Source: Lantana camara
Lineage: Eukaryota; Streptophyta; Magnoliopsida; Lamiales; Verbenaceae
Reading direction: 5' to 3'
Length of the DNA stretch: 64,000 nt
Assembly (NCBI GenBank): GCA_037501455.1
Contig: CM074862.1
Location: 54,529,501-54,593,500 of the forward strand
Both the position numbers and the translations under genes were made by a program. Below, piece after piece: positions 23,269-37,100 of the stretch; positions within the stretch are counted from its first letter, which is position 1; every line of letters starts with the position of its first letter. The notes under the pieces are model-generated. The model saw only the letters and a program-made list of their open reading frames with translations, had not been told where the DNA came from and ran no database searches.

Positions 23269-25661
23269 TCTTTAGGTGGTATCAGAGCTCTAGGTTGCAA
23301 AAACGGAGCTCTCGTGTCGTGTCGGGTTTGTCTAGGTCGTTCGGCTTAGGATTTGGTGTTTGTTGGCATTCACTACATCACTTATGTGACTTACTTGATA
23401 TTATTTGATATTATTTGTATTAATAGTTCACATGAACATGCACCAGAAACCCCGCATGCATCGATACCTTCTTGGAATTGTATTTTATTTCAGGATACTC
23501 CTTCGACATCAACAAGTATTACCGGGAAAAAGACAAGGGAGACAGGTATATTCGGGCTATAAGGGGTTTAGAGACTTTATCTTTTGAAGCGGTTTGAAAT
23601 GGGGATATCAAGGTCATGTTCTAGGTGATCAAGAGATTTGAATAAAGATTTGAGGAGTTCGAGAATAATTCCTGTGAAGAAGTTCTATTCGAGAACTTTG
23701 TGCAAGCACCCTCCTTTCGTGTTTGGTGATAGGAAAGTTTCAAATTTAAGAATGGAAGTAGATGGACGATTTCCAATAAAGGTTTAAAAGATTGGGTATC
23801 TTCGAGGACTGTTCTAAGGTTCGGAATTGATTTCAAGCAAGTAAGTATGAAATTCGATCAAATCTTCAAATTTCAAGAATGTGTGCGTGATCCGAGGACA
23901 CAAGATAAAAGGAGCTATGAAGGAATGGGTAATTAATGAAGGGAGTCCTACCAACACTTATGAGAAGAAAAGATCAGTTTGGAGTTCGAAGATCAAGCAA
24001 GGAATCTAAATTTCAAGAAATTTCGAGAAGCTTCAAGATATCAACAATGTTAAGAAAGGAAAGATTCCAACATCGAAGTAAAAGGATCAAATTAAGAGGA
24101 ATTAGGAATTGTTTCAAGTGCCGCGAGTTGGGAAAATATTTCAAGGTGAAACAATTGGGAGACAAGGCGAGAAACTAAGAGACAAGAGAAATTTTGAAAA
24201 CTTAAGACTCCAAAGTTGTCGAGTATAAGAAGATTCAAATACCGAAGATGGATAGATTTTTACATCTCCTCACCGGAAGCAATCTAATATACACATTGTA
24301 GAGACTCGAATTACATGGAATGAAGAAACTCAAGAATCTCATGAGGTCACCAATATCAAACAAGGAGAGATTTCAATACCAAAGGTGGTAGGAGGACTCA
24401 ATTGTGGAGGAATCGAAGGCATGATGAAAGTTAATCGAATAACAAGAAGTTGAGGTCTTCAAGGAAATACTATGACTTCAAGATCCCGGTTCAAGCACAA
24501 GATGATCCTCCCGGAAAACAAGAGGATGGCACCACACTCAACGCTACTCCTATGGTGAACGGTACATGAAGCATTCATGGCATTACATTTCACGCATATT
24601 TTAACGTTCGGGGGAAACCCATGTGCTTATTGTCTTACTCCTTGTTTTTAGGTGATTCTTCATTATGTTTGTTGCGTAATTATGCCTCTTCTTGTTCTTG
24701 CTTGTTAAGTGTTTCTTTCCCTTCGTGGCTCTTACTTGTAATGTGTTTCCTTCCCTTTTCAGTTTTGCTTGATGCGTAATTGCTTTCACCCTTGGTTCTT
24801 GCCTATTGTGTGATTCTTTCTCTTCTTGGTTCTTGTTTGAAGTGTGCTTCCTTTATTCCCTAGTTTTGCTTGTTACGTATCTCTTTTCCTACTTGGCTCT
24901 TATTCGTTGTGTGCTTTGTTTGTTTCCCTTTTGCGTTAGTACTTTCTTGTGGTGAGAGCTTGTGGTGTGGAGTGTTCGTGAGTGTTTGGTGAGTTGTGAG
25001 GGTCGAGCCGCTTTTGATCAGCTTGTCTGAAGGTGCCTTGTTTTCGTTGGCGTTAGCTGATGCTTTTAGGAGGTCCGTCAGGGACTCAACGATATCTTCG
25101 GGTATTAGGTAGAAGGCTAACCCGTTGGTATTTCCCGTGGAAGAACCGAGGATTGTCTCAAGAGTAAGAGGCACGGTTTTGAGTGGGAAGAGGCGGTTGA
25201 AGAGAGTTACCCACGGTATTGGCTCTCGCCTAACCAAAGGTACAAAAGGCTACCTTGTTTCCAACCGAGGCATAAAGGAAGGCCTTTGTTGTGTGTTGCT
25301 CGTAGAAGAACGGTAGCCTACGCCTTAAAGAGTGCAAGGTCACGAGTTTATCCCACTCAGGGTTGAGGTTGTTCGGAGTTTTGGGACCCGGATGTTCTGG
25401 CATAAGAAAGACGTTATGAACTTTGTGTAGTAATGTCTACTTGCCAAGGTTGAGAATTCTCCAACTACTCCCGAATCTTTATTTGGGAAGTAGGGGCAAA
25501 CGCCTAGGACTTTGTGTCCGGTTTGCTATTTAAGGAGATAGGGTCTCAAGAGGAGTTGTGATCAGAGTGGCGCAGCGGAAGTGTGGAGTTAGACTTGTCT
25601 TCGAAGCCGTTCAAGATTCTCCTTAGGACCTGAGGACAGGTCCTTTTGAAGGAGGGGAGTT
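23269..25661 (+). mobile_element. Element F interior, copy 2
   Basis: Exact-period copy of 16948-19340. PBS at 23277-23288, zinc-knuckle relic 23936-24178, antisense open frame 24860-25237, RNase H relic about 25226-25391, tRNA-Met 5' fragment 25561-25581, hairpin and PPT 25626-25661. Confidence 0.9.
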
Positions 25662-28600
25662 TGTAGCATCCCGATCGTTCGGATTTCCAGGTACGCCGTA
25701 ACGAGAGGGTTTTATGTGCTTTAAATTATTTAATTACGTATTTGAATGTTATTTTAATGCTTATATGATTATTTGAATTTATATGAAATTAATTGTTTAT
25801 ATTCTTGAACTTTGATTTTAAACGTTTAAGTTTGCATGCTCGTAATTTGCTCGTTATGTGCCGGAATTCAATTCCGATTTTTGTGAGATTTCGATATGCG
25901 TGATATATGTGAGTTATGAAGGTGTTTGCATGCTCGTTTTATGTTTTCGGGTTCGTTTGTCGAGGTTTTAAACCTTAAGTATTTGACGAGGGACATGAGA
26001 GCCTAACTAGTTTTAGCGCGTCTCTTGTTCCGAAGGCCATAACTTGAGCTAGGGAATTCGGATTCGAATTCCGGAAGATGCGTTGGACTCGTAACGAAGA
26101 GATGAAGCCAAGGAACCTGATTTGGTATTTTTCTAAGCCCATTTAGACCCTCGTTTTTCGCCCGGAACGAACAGCTTGTGCTTAAGCCACCTTCTTTGAC
26201 TAGTCTTGTACTTGTGGGGCCAATTTAACCATGCTCAAGCCTAACCCTTGATTTCTTGACTTGAGTTAAGTCTCCCCCTCTCCCTTATCAGCTGAAAACC
26301 GATCCAAACTCCCCCATTTTGAGCAGCAACTGATCGAGAGAGAAGAGAAGAGAAGAAGAAGAAAGAAGCCCTCTCCCATGTCTTGTGATTTTGAAGCCAA
26401 TCTTCTCCATACTTCTTCATACCTTAAAGGTAAGTATATTTATGTATTCTCCTCTCTTCTATGCTTCATTTGATCCTTTAAATTCATGATATGCATCAGA
26501 TTTAATAAGTTTATGGAAGCTTGCATGAATAGTTAGGGTTAGAGGTCATTTGTTGCTTCCTTGCCTTAGCTTGAATTTGTGGCTGATTTGGTGCTTCCTT
26601 GTTGATTATATGAACTCCTTTGCTTCCATTATTGATTCTTACTTCATGATAGATGTGCTAGGGTTGTTTTCTCTTTGATAACATGATTGAAACCTTGAGT
26701 TTTTGGCCATGAAACTTGAAAACCGAACTGCTGCAAATCTGCTCATTTCCACCAAACTGCTGTCACGTTTTTGAGATCAAATGGATGAATTCTTGCCTCC
26801 AATTTCGTATGCTAATGCTTGGTAATGTAGTATACATGTTGTTCTATGAATGTGCTTCGTTTTGCCCGGAATTCATGCTTTAATATGGCTGCAAACTTGA
26901 GTTCTTGAACCTTAAAAACTGCTCCCCTGTTTTGGGACTGCTGTGACGTTTTGTGCTTTGTTGCTTGAGTTAATGACTTCCAATTCGTGTGAATTTGCAT
27001 GGAGATGTTGTATACTAATTGGTTTATATGTTAGCCCTGCTCTTGAAAGTTTTTAGATTCATTTTCAGCTCCTAATCGAAGCATGATGGCCTGTTTGTAT
27101 GCTATGCGTGAACAGAACTGCTGCTGTTGCGTTTTGTGATTATTTGGTGGTTCTAATGTGCTCCAATTCGTGTCAATTTGCATATACATGGAGTATATTA
27201 GTTGGTTATCATGTTAGTACTCATTCCCTAGAGTTTTAGCTTCTTTTTCAGCCCCTAAGTACTTGATCATGGCATGATTGTGCTCATATGTCCGTTTTTG
27301 GCGCTCCTGAGTTGCTGCATGATTTCGGTGACCTTAACGCGTGATTTAGCCTTTGAGTTCTAAATGAAATATGTTCCTAACATGCTAAATATGTTGTATA
27401 TCAAGTTTTATAATATTTGGAGTTGATTTGCTATGCTTTTGGACTGATTTTGTTTAGGGTCAGTTTTGCCGGCAAACTTTGTATGCGTTTTGGTGCTGTA
27501 CCGTGACACCCCCGTGTCTCATTTGCCTTGTAATGTGAGACACGGGCGTGTCATGCTTCCTGGGCATGTCTGGACTGAGCCACGGGCATGGCTCAGCTTA
27601 GTTAAGTTGAGGGACACCCACGTGTCCCTCCCCTTGCGCAGCCCTTGGTTTTCCTTTTCGGGTTTTGGTTTGTTTCACCTCTTTGTTGCCTTTATCTTCG
27701 TTTGTGATGAACTATGAACTTGTTTTATTATGTGTTGGGAGTATTGTGGTTCGATTTCATAACATTTGGGTGAGATTTAGACATGCTTTTGTTGAATGCC
27801 GTTTATGTGCGTTTTGGTGGCGTTGATGATTTCCTTAACCCTTTTCCCTTGTCTTGTGATTTGTTCTTGCTTTCAAACTTTGGAGATATGTTATATGAGG
27901 TAATAGGGTGTATGTATTAGAGTTTTGTGTAAGATTGAATACGTTTGAATATGTGTCGAACTTAATTTGCTTCAATGCTCTTATTTGCCTAAATGTTGGA
28001 GCTTGTGCCTTGAATTTCTTGAATTGATTGGAAACGTGAAATTATGAATTCGAATGAAAGTGAGCGAACGATTGAATGACTTGATTATATGATTTAAATT
28101 CCTTAATAGTGCACATGAACGTGTTCATGACATATTAGCATCTCTTATGTATTCGTACGCATTCGCCGAGCGTCAATATGGTTCATTTGAGTCTAAGTTT
28201 GCCTCTTGCTCTTTGTTTTGCTCTTAGGTTCGTTCCGTTGTTGAGGAAGTGGTTCGCTTGACTCCTTTTGGTCCGTTTTGGTTGGTTTGCTCGTCCAGGT
28301 GAGGTTTTCTTTCCTTTTAGTTATGATGACCTAAGACCCTAATTGAATTTCGAACCCGCATGCGACTTATATATGTATATATGTAGATATGTGTTTTGAT
28401 AAGTATTTTGTGGGTTTTGTCCCGTTTGTCAAGAGGCTTTGAAAACGCTTTTATATGTATCTAAGATCTATTTTCGTCTACTTTGTTGAGCTTTGATAAG
28501 TGTGTGTGAGTATAAGCATGGTATGACCTGTGAATATGCTTCGCCTGGTAAGTGTGATAAGTGCAAGTATAAGTGTAAGTGTAAGTGTAAGTTTGGGCCC

Positions 28601-29590
28601 CGGAGAAGTGGTATGTGATCCCGGGTCGGCCATGGGGTCGCCGGGCTCTCTCATCAACACGACTCCACAAAAGGGAGATTTCGCCCATCCTCGGGAGGTC
28701 GAGGGGAAGGCGGGTCTTCTTGTGCCGGCGGTGTGCTTAGTGACCCGTCGAAGGAGCGGGTGGATCCCCCGTCTCATTCAGCTTTCAGCAGGGGTTGAGA
28801 GGGGCACCTCTCTCCCCGAAACGGTGTTGGGGTGGAGTTGAGATATGATTTGTTTTGTTTTCGTTTCGCCTTGGTGTACGGAGTAAGTGAGTTGGATTTA
28901 AGCTTTCAGTTCGTTATGTTTCGATTATGGTTGTGAAACGGGGGTGGATTTCTAAACTCTAAAACTTGACTGAATTTGGCCTTCGGCTCCAAACTTCTTT
29001 CTTTATATATATTACCATGGGTTAAATGTTTTAGAATGCAAAAACCACGCCCGGTTCACGAACCCCTTTCAGCTTTGTATATGCTTTGCTCTTACGTATA
29101 TGTATGGGTGCGTGTGTTAGCCCCCTCACCAGTCTCTAGGACTGACCCTCGTTATTTCTATCTTTTCCCCCCTTTGATTTGAGTTGCAGGTACCCGTTCT
29201 GAGGTGTTGGAGCTAGGCGGTTGTCTTTGAGTCGGGTTTGAGGATAGCTTGAGTCTCATGCATTGTATTTTCGTTTTCTTTATGCATTTTGGCTAAATCT
29301 GAAATATGTATAAGTTATGTTTTAAATTCGAATTGTAAAGTTTGTATAAATTGAATCAAAAGTTTGTTATGTCTTGAGTTTGTTTATTTGCTTTATGAGA
29401 TTCTGGTGCTTCCGCATTCGTTATTTGTTTTATTGCGTGCTCTGAGTAGGGTCTAGACCGCCTAGCTTAGGTTGGATTTTTGTTTGTCACCCGTTCGCCG
29501 TGGCTTGATACGTGGACGGAGTTCCCATTTCGCTTCACGTGTTGGGTTATGGTGCGGGGGATGTGGCGCCCTTCGCTCCGGGGTGTTACA
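25662..29590 (+). mobile_element. Element F LTR 3
   Basis: 3929 bp. Relative to LTRs 1 and 2 I find substitutions at about 27409, 27588, 27605, 27620, 27741, 27811, 27907, 28362, 28502, 28536 and 29018, plus one extra C near 29460. None was seen in its first 1.7 kb. Confidence 0.9.
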
Positions 29591-29780
29591 CCAAAAGAAT
29601 GGATTCAATGCAAAATGCAACAAATAATCTAATAAAGTTTGAAAAAAATCACAATTCAGTGTTCAAGAATGATGCAATGCACACATTGACAATTAGTTCC
29701 TATGCCGTGCGACCTATACTCTAGACAACACAGCCCAGAGCACCGGTTCTGAACCTGGTAGCTCTGATACCACTTAAGGA
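29591..29780 (-). promoter_or_regulatory. Element C leader with PBS, hairpin and post-PBS motif
   Basis: The minus strand carries PBS TGGTATCAGAGC (29772-29761) after an 8-nt spacer TCCTTAAG from the LTR end. The PBS tail forms a long stem: AGAGC, ACC and GGTT pair with AACC, GGT and GCTCT across 29765-29737. The post-PBS motif (ATAGGTCGCACGGCATAGGA on minus) is at 29718-29699. The first five bases (CCAAA) are F's TSD. Confidence 0.85.
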
Positions 29781-30987
29781 TGTAGCACCCACCACGATAG
29801 GCGCCACAACCCCCGCACTACAAGTCTAGTCCACACAAGAAATGGATAGTTCAAGCATGGACCGGACTCATAGCGAACGGGTGACAAACAAAAGAACAGT
29901 CCTGACTAGGCGGAAGCTAACCCTGGGACAATCAACAATAACCAAAATGCGGAAGCAAGGAAATCATTTATGTAATATCCATGAAATAAATGAAATCCAA
30001 TACGAATATAAATACGGGTTCCACTAATCAGTACACCTGTCCTAACCTGTCCCGAAATAATATCAGTTCAATAAGGGCACAACGGCCAACAATAAAAGGT
30101 CAATACAACACTTACAAACCATATAGTATGCAGTGAGTGTAAATGAGTGAGACTAGAACAAAGACTCTATACTCTAACTCCGCCCAGTAACCAACACCTT
30201 CAAAAGAAACTAGAAAAGTGGGAAAAAGGGGGTCAGTCTCTAGAAGACTGAGTGAGCAGGAGCGATACATATATAGAAACATGCGCATGCAAGCCATAAA
30301 CCCCGAGCAAAGTTTTATTTGAAGTTAGTTCCCTCGAAGGGCTAGAAATTAAGTAAGCAATGCTCGAACTTTACGACTAATTCATATTAAATTCATTAAG
30401 TTCATAATTCATACATAAGCATAAAGGCTCGGCGAGTGAGCGTGCATTATCTCCAACCAAACTCCGACCGTGTACGACAAATATCATCAATACATTAAAT
30501 AGGTGATCATGCAATATATCATAATACACACAAATCATATATCATATCCTAAATCATATTCGTTTGGGCAATCCGTGTCCCGGCCTTCCCGCACGGTGCC
30601 TATTAATCATAACATATTCATAACCATAATCATAAAATAAGTTCTAACCTTCTTCCTCCGGGTGGTGGAAGGGTTAGCAAGACCCGTCCACCTCATACAT
30701 AATGGCTATTGAGGTACATGAATCCTCAAAAGCCCGACTAGCGTTTTCTCTTCAAAACTCCTGACGAGATCCGTTTCGACGTAGAACATAAATGGAATCA
30801 GCACATGGGATCACCGTCGGCCCTTGCCTCCCCGGATAGCCACATGTACTAAATTTCTAGGGCCGTGAACATAACATACATGCAATCTCGCCAAAACATT
30901 TCAGTTCATAAGAAACATAACATATTTCATAATTTTGGAGAAAAGGTTACTTGATAATAATTTACCTGATGAATCCACTTTGAGAAT

Positions 30988-30990
<3 letters not shown>

Positions 30991-31043
<53 letters not shown>
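30991..31043. repeat. (AT)n microsatellite in C 5' LTR
   Basis: Pure AT run of about 53 bp, expanded relative to the 3' LTR. Confidence 0.95.
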
Positions 31044-31047
<4 letters not shown>

Positions 31048-32525
31048 TTTGGGTAAAACTTGTCACATAAGGGTTGTAGGGTTTAATATATAACTAGAAC
31101 GAAAACACCCTCACCTGGAATACCACGAGACAAGAAACATGAGCAATACGGGTGCCTATTCAATTTGGAAGTCTCCGCCCTGGAAATAAACTGTACAAGA
31201 GAAGGAACAATGTGTACTCGTGAGAATTGACTCAATATGAAACCACATAGACGCACGGCAATGCTAAACACATGATATGAGATGTATAAGAAGTAAAATG
31301 ATGTTATGGAGTTACATAATCAAGTAATTCGTTCAAGTACATTCCATACATGAGGGTTTCAAGCCCAAATCATTTCATATCATTCATAATTCATAACAAA
31401 TCAAGTCATGAACTTCATATAACATTTATAATTTAAGTATATCAAGTTTACATGTAACATCCCAAAACAGGGCCTGGATGAAAATGGTAAACTAAGGGCA
31501 TTGGTAAAGCGTTTATAGACCATGATCCAACTTTATAAACCTTCATGCATTGCATTCTTACGTGAACATTTTGCTCATATGTGATCTAACATGTTTTAAG
31601 GGGGAATTCTTGACCTTCGATACAGTTTACTATTCATTTTCCAAGTCTATATTACCCAATGCTTCAATGGAACCCTATAGGTTCATATCACATGTTTTCC
31701 TATCCTTTGAACTTGTTTTCCAAGTTCCGGAAACCTTCCTTGAACCATAAGGGCATTTTGGGAACTTACCGACCAAAGTTACTATTCATCTAAAAATGAG
31801 CTTTTGATTCTGATATCTTTCCTACCCAAGTTTACAGTCAAATCGATCCTTGAGTCGAAACGAGTCTATTGAAATCATTCTTGACTTGAAAATCTATTCC
31901 GAGCTTTGTTTTATTTGAAAACGTTTACAAAAACCCTAGTTCACTATTCCTTCTACGAACGGTTTTCATTCGGAAAATGTTTTCTCTCTGGATTTACATT
32001 ACTCGAGCTATTTCAAGATTTTTGAAATGTTTTACAACTCTTGATTCAAACCCTAGCTTGAAATTTTGAAGCGTATGTTCGTATGTAAGAATTCACTATT
32101 CACTCTACGTTTTCAACTTTTTAACGGTAAAACGTTTTATAGTCGATTTTGGACTCAAAATGCTTCTCGATTTATTTCTTCAATTTTGGAAACAATCCGG
32201 ACTTGAAAATCATTCTCGAAAGTCGTTTTTCACTCGTGTTGAGTTTCGGGCTCAAAACTTTTATTCACTAAAACTAATGTATCTTTCAAACGGTAAATCC
32301 GATTTCGACGAATGAATATGCGTTTCGAAGCTAATTTTCTTGCCGTCGGAATGGTTATACTTCCAGACACTTACCTCCACGTTTTGGCAGTGAAAATACC
32401 GAAATACCCCCCAGCAGTCCCATTTTAGCTTCAAGAACAAAGTTAGCTTCCAAGAGAAGTTTTACCATTTTGCTCTTCTACCCTTCCTTACATTTTATTT
32501 CCAAGGTGAGGGGCTTCCCAACACC

Positions 32526-32533
32526 TATAAATA
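32526..32533 (+). promoter_or_regulatory. TATA box of LTR G
   Basis: CACCTATAAATACCCCCC is a classic plant TATA context, about 1.07 kb into the LTR and followed by a pyrimidine-rich leader (about 32577-32630). Likely core promoter; the start site would be some 30 bp downstream. Confidence 0.6.
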
Positions 32534-33316
32534 CCCCCCTCATGCCATTGAATTCCTTGCTCATATGTTGTGTTAACAACTCCCTTTCTTCCTCCCTCTC
32601 TCCCCCTCTTGCCGTGAGACTTCCCCCCTTTGCTAGGTTAGTTGTTTTTATTTTATGTTATGTTTTTATGTTATGTTCTAGTTTAGTTTATATTTTTATG
32701 TTATGGTATGTTTATATTGTGTTTAGGTTGGGTTTATTTTATGCATTTATTATATAGTTTTTATGATATGTTTGTTAGTAGTAAATTATGATTTAATTGT
32801 TTAGTATATGCTATGAAATGTTATGATTGCTTTAGTATATGGTATGATCATGTTATGGAGCTATTATATGATGATAATTGATGCATGATTATGATATTTA
32901 ATTTATGTTCAAGCATGTTATGCAATGGAATAGTAACCTATGATCAATTATATTATAACTTGTTACATGTTACTATATGGTCTCAATTGATAAATGTTAC
33001 ATGATTAATGGTCTTGATATGCTATGACTTATGTCTATGATATGTTATTACATTGTTACAATGTTACATGACTCATATGTTATGACTTGAGCTTATGATA
33101 TGATGTGGATTAATGGAATAGAACTTGATCGCATGTTATACACTTTGATAGTGTCACATGTTATAACCTAAGATAGAATAGTGTTTCATAACTTGATGTT
33201 ATGCTTTAATTAGACCTCTTCACCATAGGTTATGCCTTTAACCTAGATTACACTTGCTTATAATAACATGAACTTGAAACTATAGGTTATAATCGAGATC
33301 ATAATTGAATTAGGGG

Positions 33317-33480
33317 GTGTGTGTGTGTGTTCATGCCGTGTGTGTGTGAGTGTGCTCGTGTGCATGCATGAGTGTGTGTTTAGTGTGTGGGTTTGACCCG
33401 ATAAGTGAATAGTAACATGTGAATAGTAATCTAGAATAGTAAATGTGAATAGTACTTTTGAATAGTAAAAGTGAATTAAA
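33317..33480 (+). repeat. (GT)n tract and GTGAATAGTA degenerate repeats in LTR G
   Basis: Several GTGTGT runs (33317-33390) are followed by five or so copies of a GTGAATAGTA-like unit (about 33405-33480). Confidence 0.85.
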
Positions 33481-34037
33481 ACTTGTGCTTTCTTAATAGA
33501 CATTTGCACTTAGGGTTTTCAAATCTGGGGTCTAAAATGTGATTTCAAAATGTGTTTTCTTTCGACGACTTGTTTTATAACCTAAGGTTTTGCAATAGGA
33601 TTCATAATTTGATTAATTCCTAATCGATTATAGTAAGATCATAGTCCCACGTTAATGATAACTCACTTTAAGGATTCTTTTGCGTGTTATCCTTCTCTAA
33701 TACCTTAAATGGTATTACTCTCTTGTCATTACATGTTCTGTACTTGTTTTATATGTTTATGTGCATCGTGATAGAAGTGTGTCTTAGCTCACCTTAGTAC
33801 ACACTTACAGGAGTTAAGGTTGAGCACTGGAATCCCCAGAGCACTGCATAATCTATCCTACCTACTGTTACTAATAGGTGAGCTTATAAATGTTTTCAAC
33901 TGGAACCATGAATACTTAATGATTCAACCGTTTTGAAAATATAAGCCTAGTGTTTTACATTCTTGTTTGGAAATACCCTTTATAAGGGATGATTCTTCAA
34001 AGAACCCAGACCTATCCATATTTCTTGATCAAAGGCA

Positions 34038-34153
34038 CATGTTTTCAAAGTACAGCATCAATGGTTCATGTTTTCAAAGTAATGCATCAATGGTTCATGT
34101 TTTCAAAGTAATGCATCAATGGTTTATGTTTTCAAAGTATTGCATCAATAGTT
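34038..34153 (+). repeat. Four-copy 29-bp tandem repeat in LTR G
   Basis: Units start with CATGTTTTCAAAGTA and end ATCAATGGTT. The first three differ by 1-2 bases and the fourth by a few more. Confidence 0.9.
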
Positions 34154-37100
34154 CAATGGTTCAATGCATATGTTCAATAGTTCATACATTGGGATTTATT
34201 CTGGATGTCATCAATGGTGCAAGCAATCAATGGTTAATGGTATGGGCCCGGCGGTTATGTTTAGAGGTGATGCTCGGGAGGTGAGTGCCAACGACATCAC
34301 TAATACCGGCCGCTACACTAGGCGATTGATACCGACTTTAATTAGGAGGTTTGGTTAAGTCAGGACAATTGTCGGGAATGGACCGCAAATCTATTCCCAA
34401 ATCAATGGTTAATGGTCACCTAGGGGTCGCTCCCCGAAGTGAAACTTGGTGGAGGATGGTGCATGTGTGTATGTGTTAGGGTGTTGTTGATCTCGGTCCG
34501 ACACCCTATTAATGGTCATGTTTTCTGGAGTAAGGATGGAGAAGCCTAGCTTGCGGGCATCAATGTTTTCATAAAGTTGGTTCATATCTTGCAAAGTTGT
34601 TCCCTACCCTTATCCCGTTTTATGAAAATCATATGAAACAAATCATAGCATATGTGTGCGCGTGTGACAGCATTCATGAAAGTGTTTTGAAAACTCTCAT
34701 TACTTATAGCATTGCATCAAAGGGTTTTATCACTTGCAATTATTCTTAAGTTCTTCTTCAAAGCTTTGCGTTAAAGGTTTTTCCTTATGAACTTCACTTC
34801 AAACGTTTACTTTAAGTACTTTCTTTTAAAGATATCCCTCACTTAGTCACTTTGACTAACACCTCTACCTGTTTTCTGGCCTCATGGTTTCAGGTCTTGC
34901 AGCCGCAGTCTAGAGGTATCTTGAAGCTCTAGAGTGTTCATTTTGTTTGAGTCAGGACTTTACTTTATTAATCTATTTTGTGTCCTGCATATGTTATATG
35001 GCTCCATTGATACTTTACCTTATGCTTTTGTAATAATCCTTCTGCTACTTGGATACTGCTGCAATTGCTATCTTATGCTCCCGTGACAACGTTCAATTGA
35101 TACAGTAATGTTAATAGTCTCTTCTGCTTAACGATCAGTACTTGCTTGTTTATATGCCATCACGCACATATTTTGAAAAGTTTTAAAATACTCTGATTTT
35201 CCACTGCATAAGCCACATAGTTAAACACTATTTGTTAATCGTTAATGGATATGCCGTTCGCTGGGGTATTTCTTGAGTGATGGCTCACACCATTACTTGA
35301 GGGGTGCTTCAGTGCGGGGGTTGGGGCGCCGCTCTCTACCAGCAAAGTGGGGGCGCTACTTTACAATTGTAAAATAGACAAATAGAGACATTCAAATCAT
35401 TTAAATCTCAAAAAATCACATACCAATTCTAACTATATCAACTTTATATAATTCACACATGGCATACTCAATTCATATATCACTAAACGGATTCAATTAA
35501 CAAGGTTACCTAATGAAATCAAACATTATTCATATATCACATTTCATACAAATTCGCAATATATATGGCCAATTAATTCATATAACATGTTACGAGTTCC
35601 ATATAGATTCACAAAGTCATTTATCAATTTCCAACTATATCAACAACAACATGAATTCATACATTCATAATTTATTACATGTTTTCAAATGCCATACAAT
35701 GCATATTCATTAATTATCAAGCATACAAGAACAACTTACATTTTAAAACAAATAACAATTAATACAATTTCGGCATAACGGGGTTCAATTTACAATTCAA
35801 AGCATCAATCCATATCACATTCATTTAATACATGATTTCATATACATTGGAATTCATATTGATCGACAAATCAAGCGATTGACAATTCATTACAATTAAA
35901 ACAATCAATTTCAAATAAATAGAAATAAACAAAATAAATCACAACAAATCAATCGGGCATCCGATTGACGAACGAAAAGCGGCGTTGGACTCACCACAAC
36001 TAAAGGGACCTTCTGTCCGAAAGTCACTGGAATGCCGCTACCATGGCTGGCCGAACAGCCACCGGTCGCCACCGGAACACCGTCTCCGGTGGTCGGAAAA
36101 ATCCCCGGAAGGATAGAAACGTGCGTCTCGGCTTATCCGACAAAAGCCCTCAAACAATTTCAGAAAATACCAAACACACCGAACTTCGTTGATGAAAAAC
36201 CGAACTAAATTCCAACTACGAAAACTGAAATTAAATACAAACCGCTAAACGAAAATAAAATCCGGACATACCATTGGAAAGCTTGTAACGAGCCCTACGA
36301 AAGCCCCAAGTCAAATCATCGAAAAAATCTCCGGAAAAAGTCTGCCGGTTCACCGCCGGTCCGCCACCGGTCCGCCGCCACCGGCCGGTTCTCGAGTCGG
36401 GGCCAACGCCATCCGCTAGTTTACATCGTTCTAAGCAACTTTTGTAAAGGCTCCACCACCAAAACCGTCCGGGAAAAGGGCCCAAATCGCCGCCGAAGTC
36501 CCGCCGCTGCGCCACCGCCGATTCAGCCATCTCCGGTCACCGGTTGCTTGATTTGAGGTCGGAAATGGAACGGGAAGGGTAAAAAACGTAGGGTAGGGTA
36601 GAGATTAGCTGGCGAAAGTCGCTGGATCGCCGGCGGCGAAGTGGTCGCGCCACCCGCCACCTTTAGGCCGCCGATGCACCGCCGTCGGTCTTCGGTTGGC
36701 CACGATCTTGGTACGGTTGTGACGGGCTCGTCGAGCTGATAAATTTCCACTAATGGTTCGTCGAATTCCGTCAAGAAACGAGGGAGAACGGGCATGTGTG
36801 TGAAATCACACCTTCACTGTATGTGAATAGTGTCGATCGCGGGAGGAAGACGATGCAGGAAGGCTGATCTGATTTTGGCACGCAAAACGAGGAAATCCGA
36901 GTATATATCTCGGGTCCTCGTACGTAAAAATGGTCGGAAGAACGGGCTAACGAAGTCAGAATTGGGCAAACTTAGAGTCTACGGACTCGTTTTGCTGCCC
37001 CGGACGCGTTAAAGGGATCAAAGAAGTCAAAATCTCTACCGAACGAGAAGTGACCGGAAAAACCCCCTAAAAGAAGAAAATTACAAAAAGGGCCCTAACT

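Larger units (their letters stand above)
13020..29590 (+). mobile_element. Element F: three-LTR tandem retrotransposon (LTR-interior-LTR-interior-LTR)
   Basis: The start TGTAGCATCCC (13020) and end GGTGTTACA (29590) are flanked by one TSD, CCAAA (13015-13019 and 29591-29595), so the whole 16.6-kb unit occupies a single target site. LTRs are 13020-16947, 19341-23268 and 25662-29590. Interiors are 16948-19340 and 23269-25661 (2393 bp each). The first two LTR-plus-interior units repeat with a period of exactly 6321 bp, and I saw no difference between them. LTR3 carries about 11 substitutions and one inserted base. The interior has no working gag or pol, only relics, so F is non-autonomous. Confidence 0.9.
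31453..35360 (+). mobile_element. Solo LTR G (about 3.9 kb)
   Basis: A block absent from the other C LTR interrupts GTTTACA|ATTG. It begins TGTAACATCCC and the flanking bases TTACA are repeated (31448-31452 and 35361-35365), a 5-bp TSD. The end GGGGGCGCTACT is not a clean CA, so the last base or two is uncertain. No PBS, PPT or protein motif is present, hence a solo LTR. A TATA box in plus sense supports orientation. GC-rich palindrome clusters of the B/F type are not evident. Confidence 0.8.

Noticed and set aside
13020..25661. Satellite or centromeric tandem array
   Set aside because: The 6321-bp unit has LTR, PBS and PPT and is enclosed by a 5-bp TSD, so it is a retroelement tandem, not a satellite.
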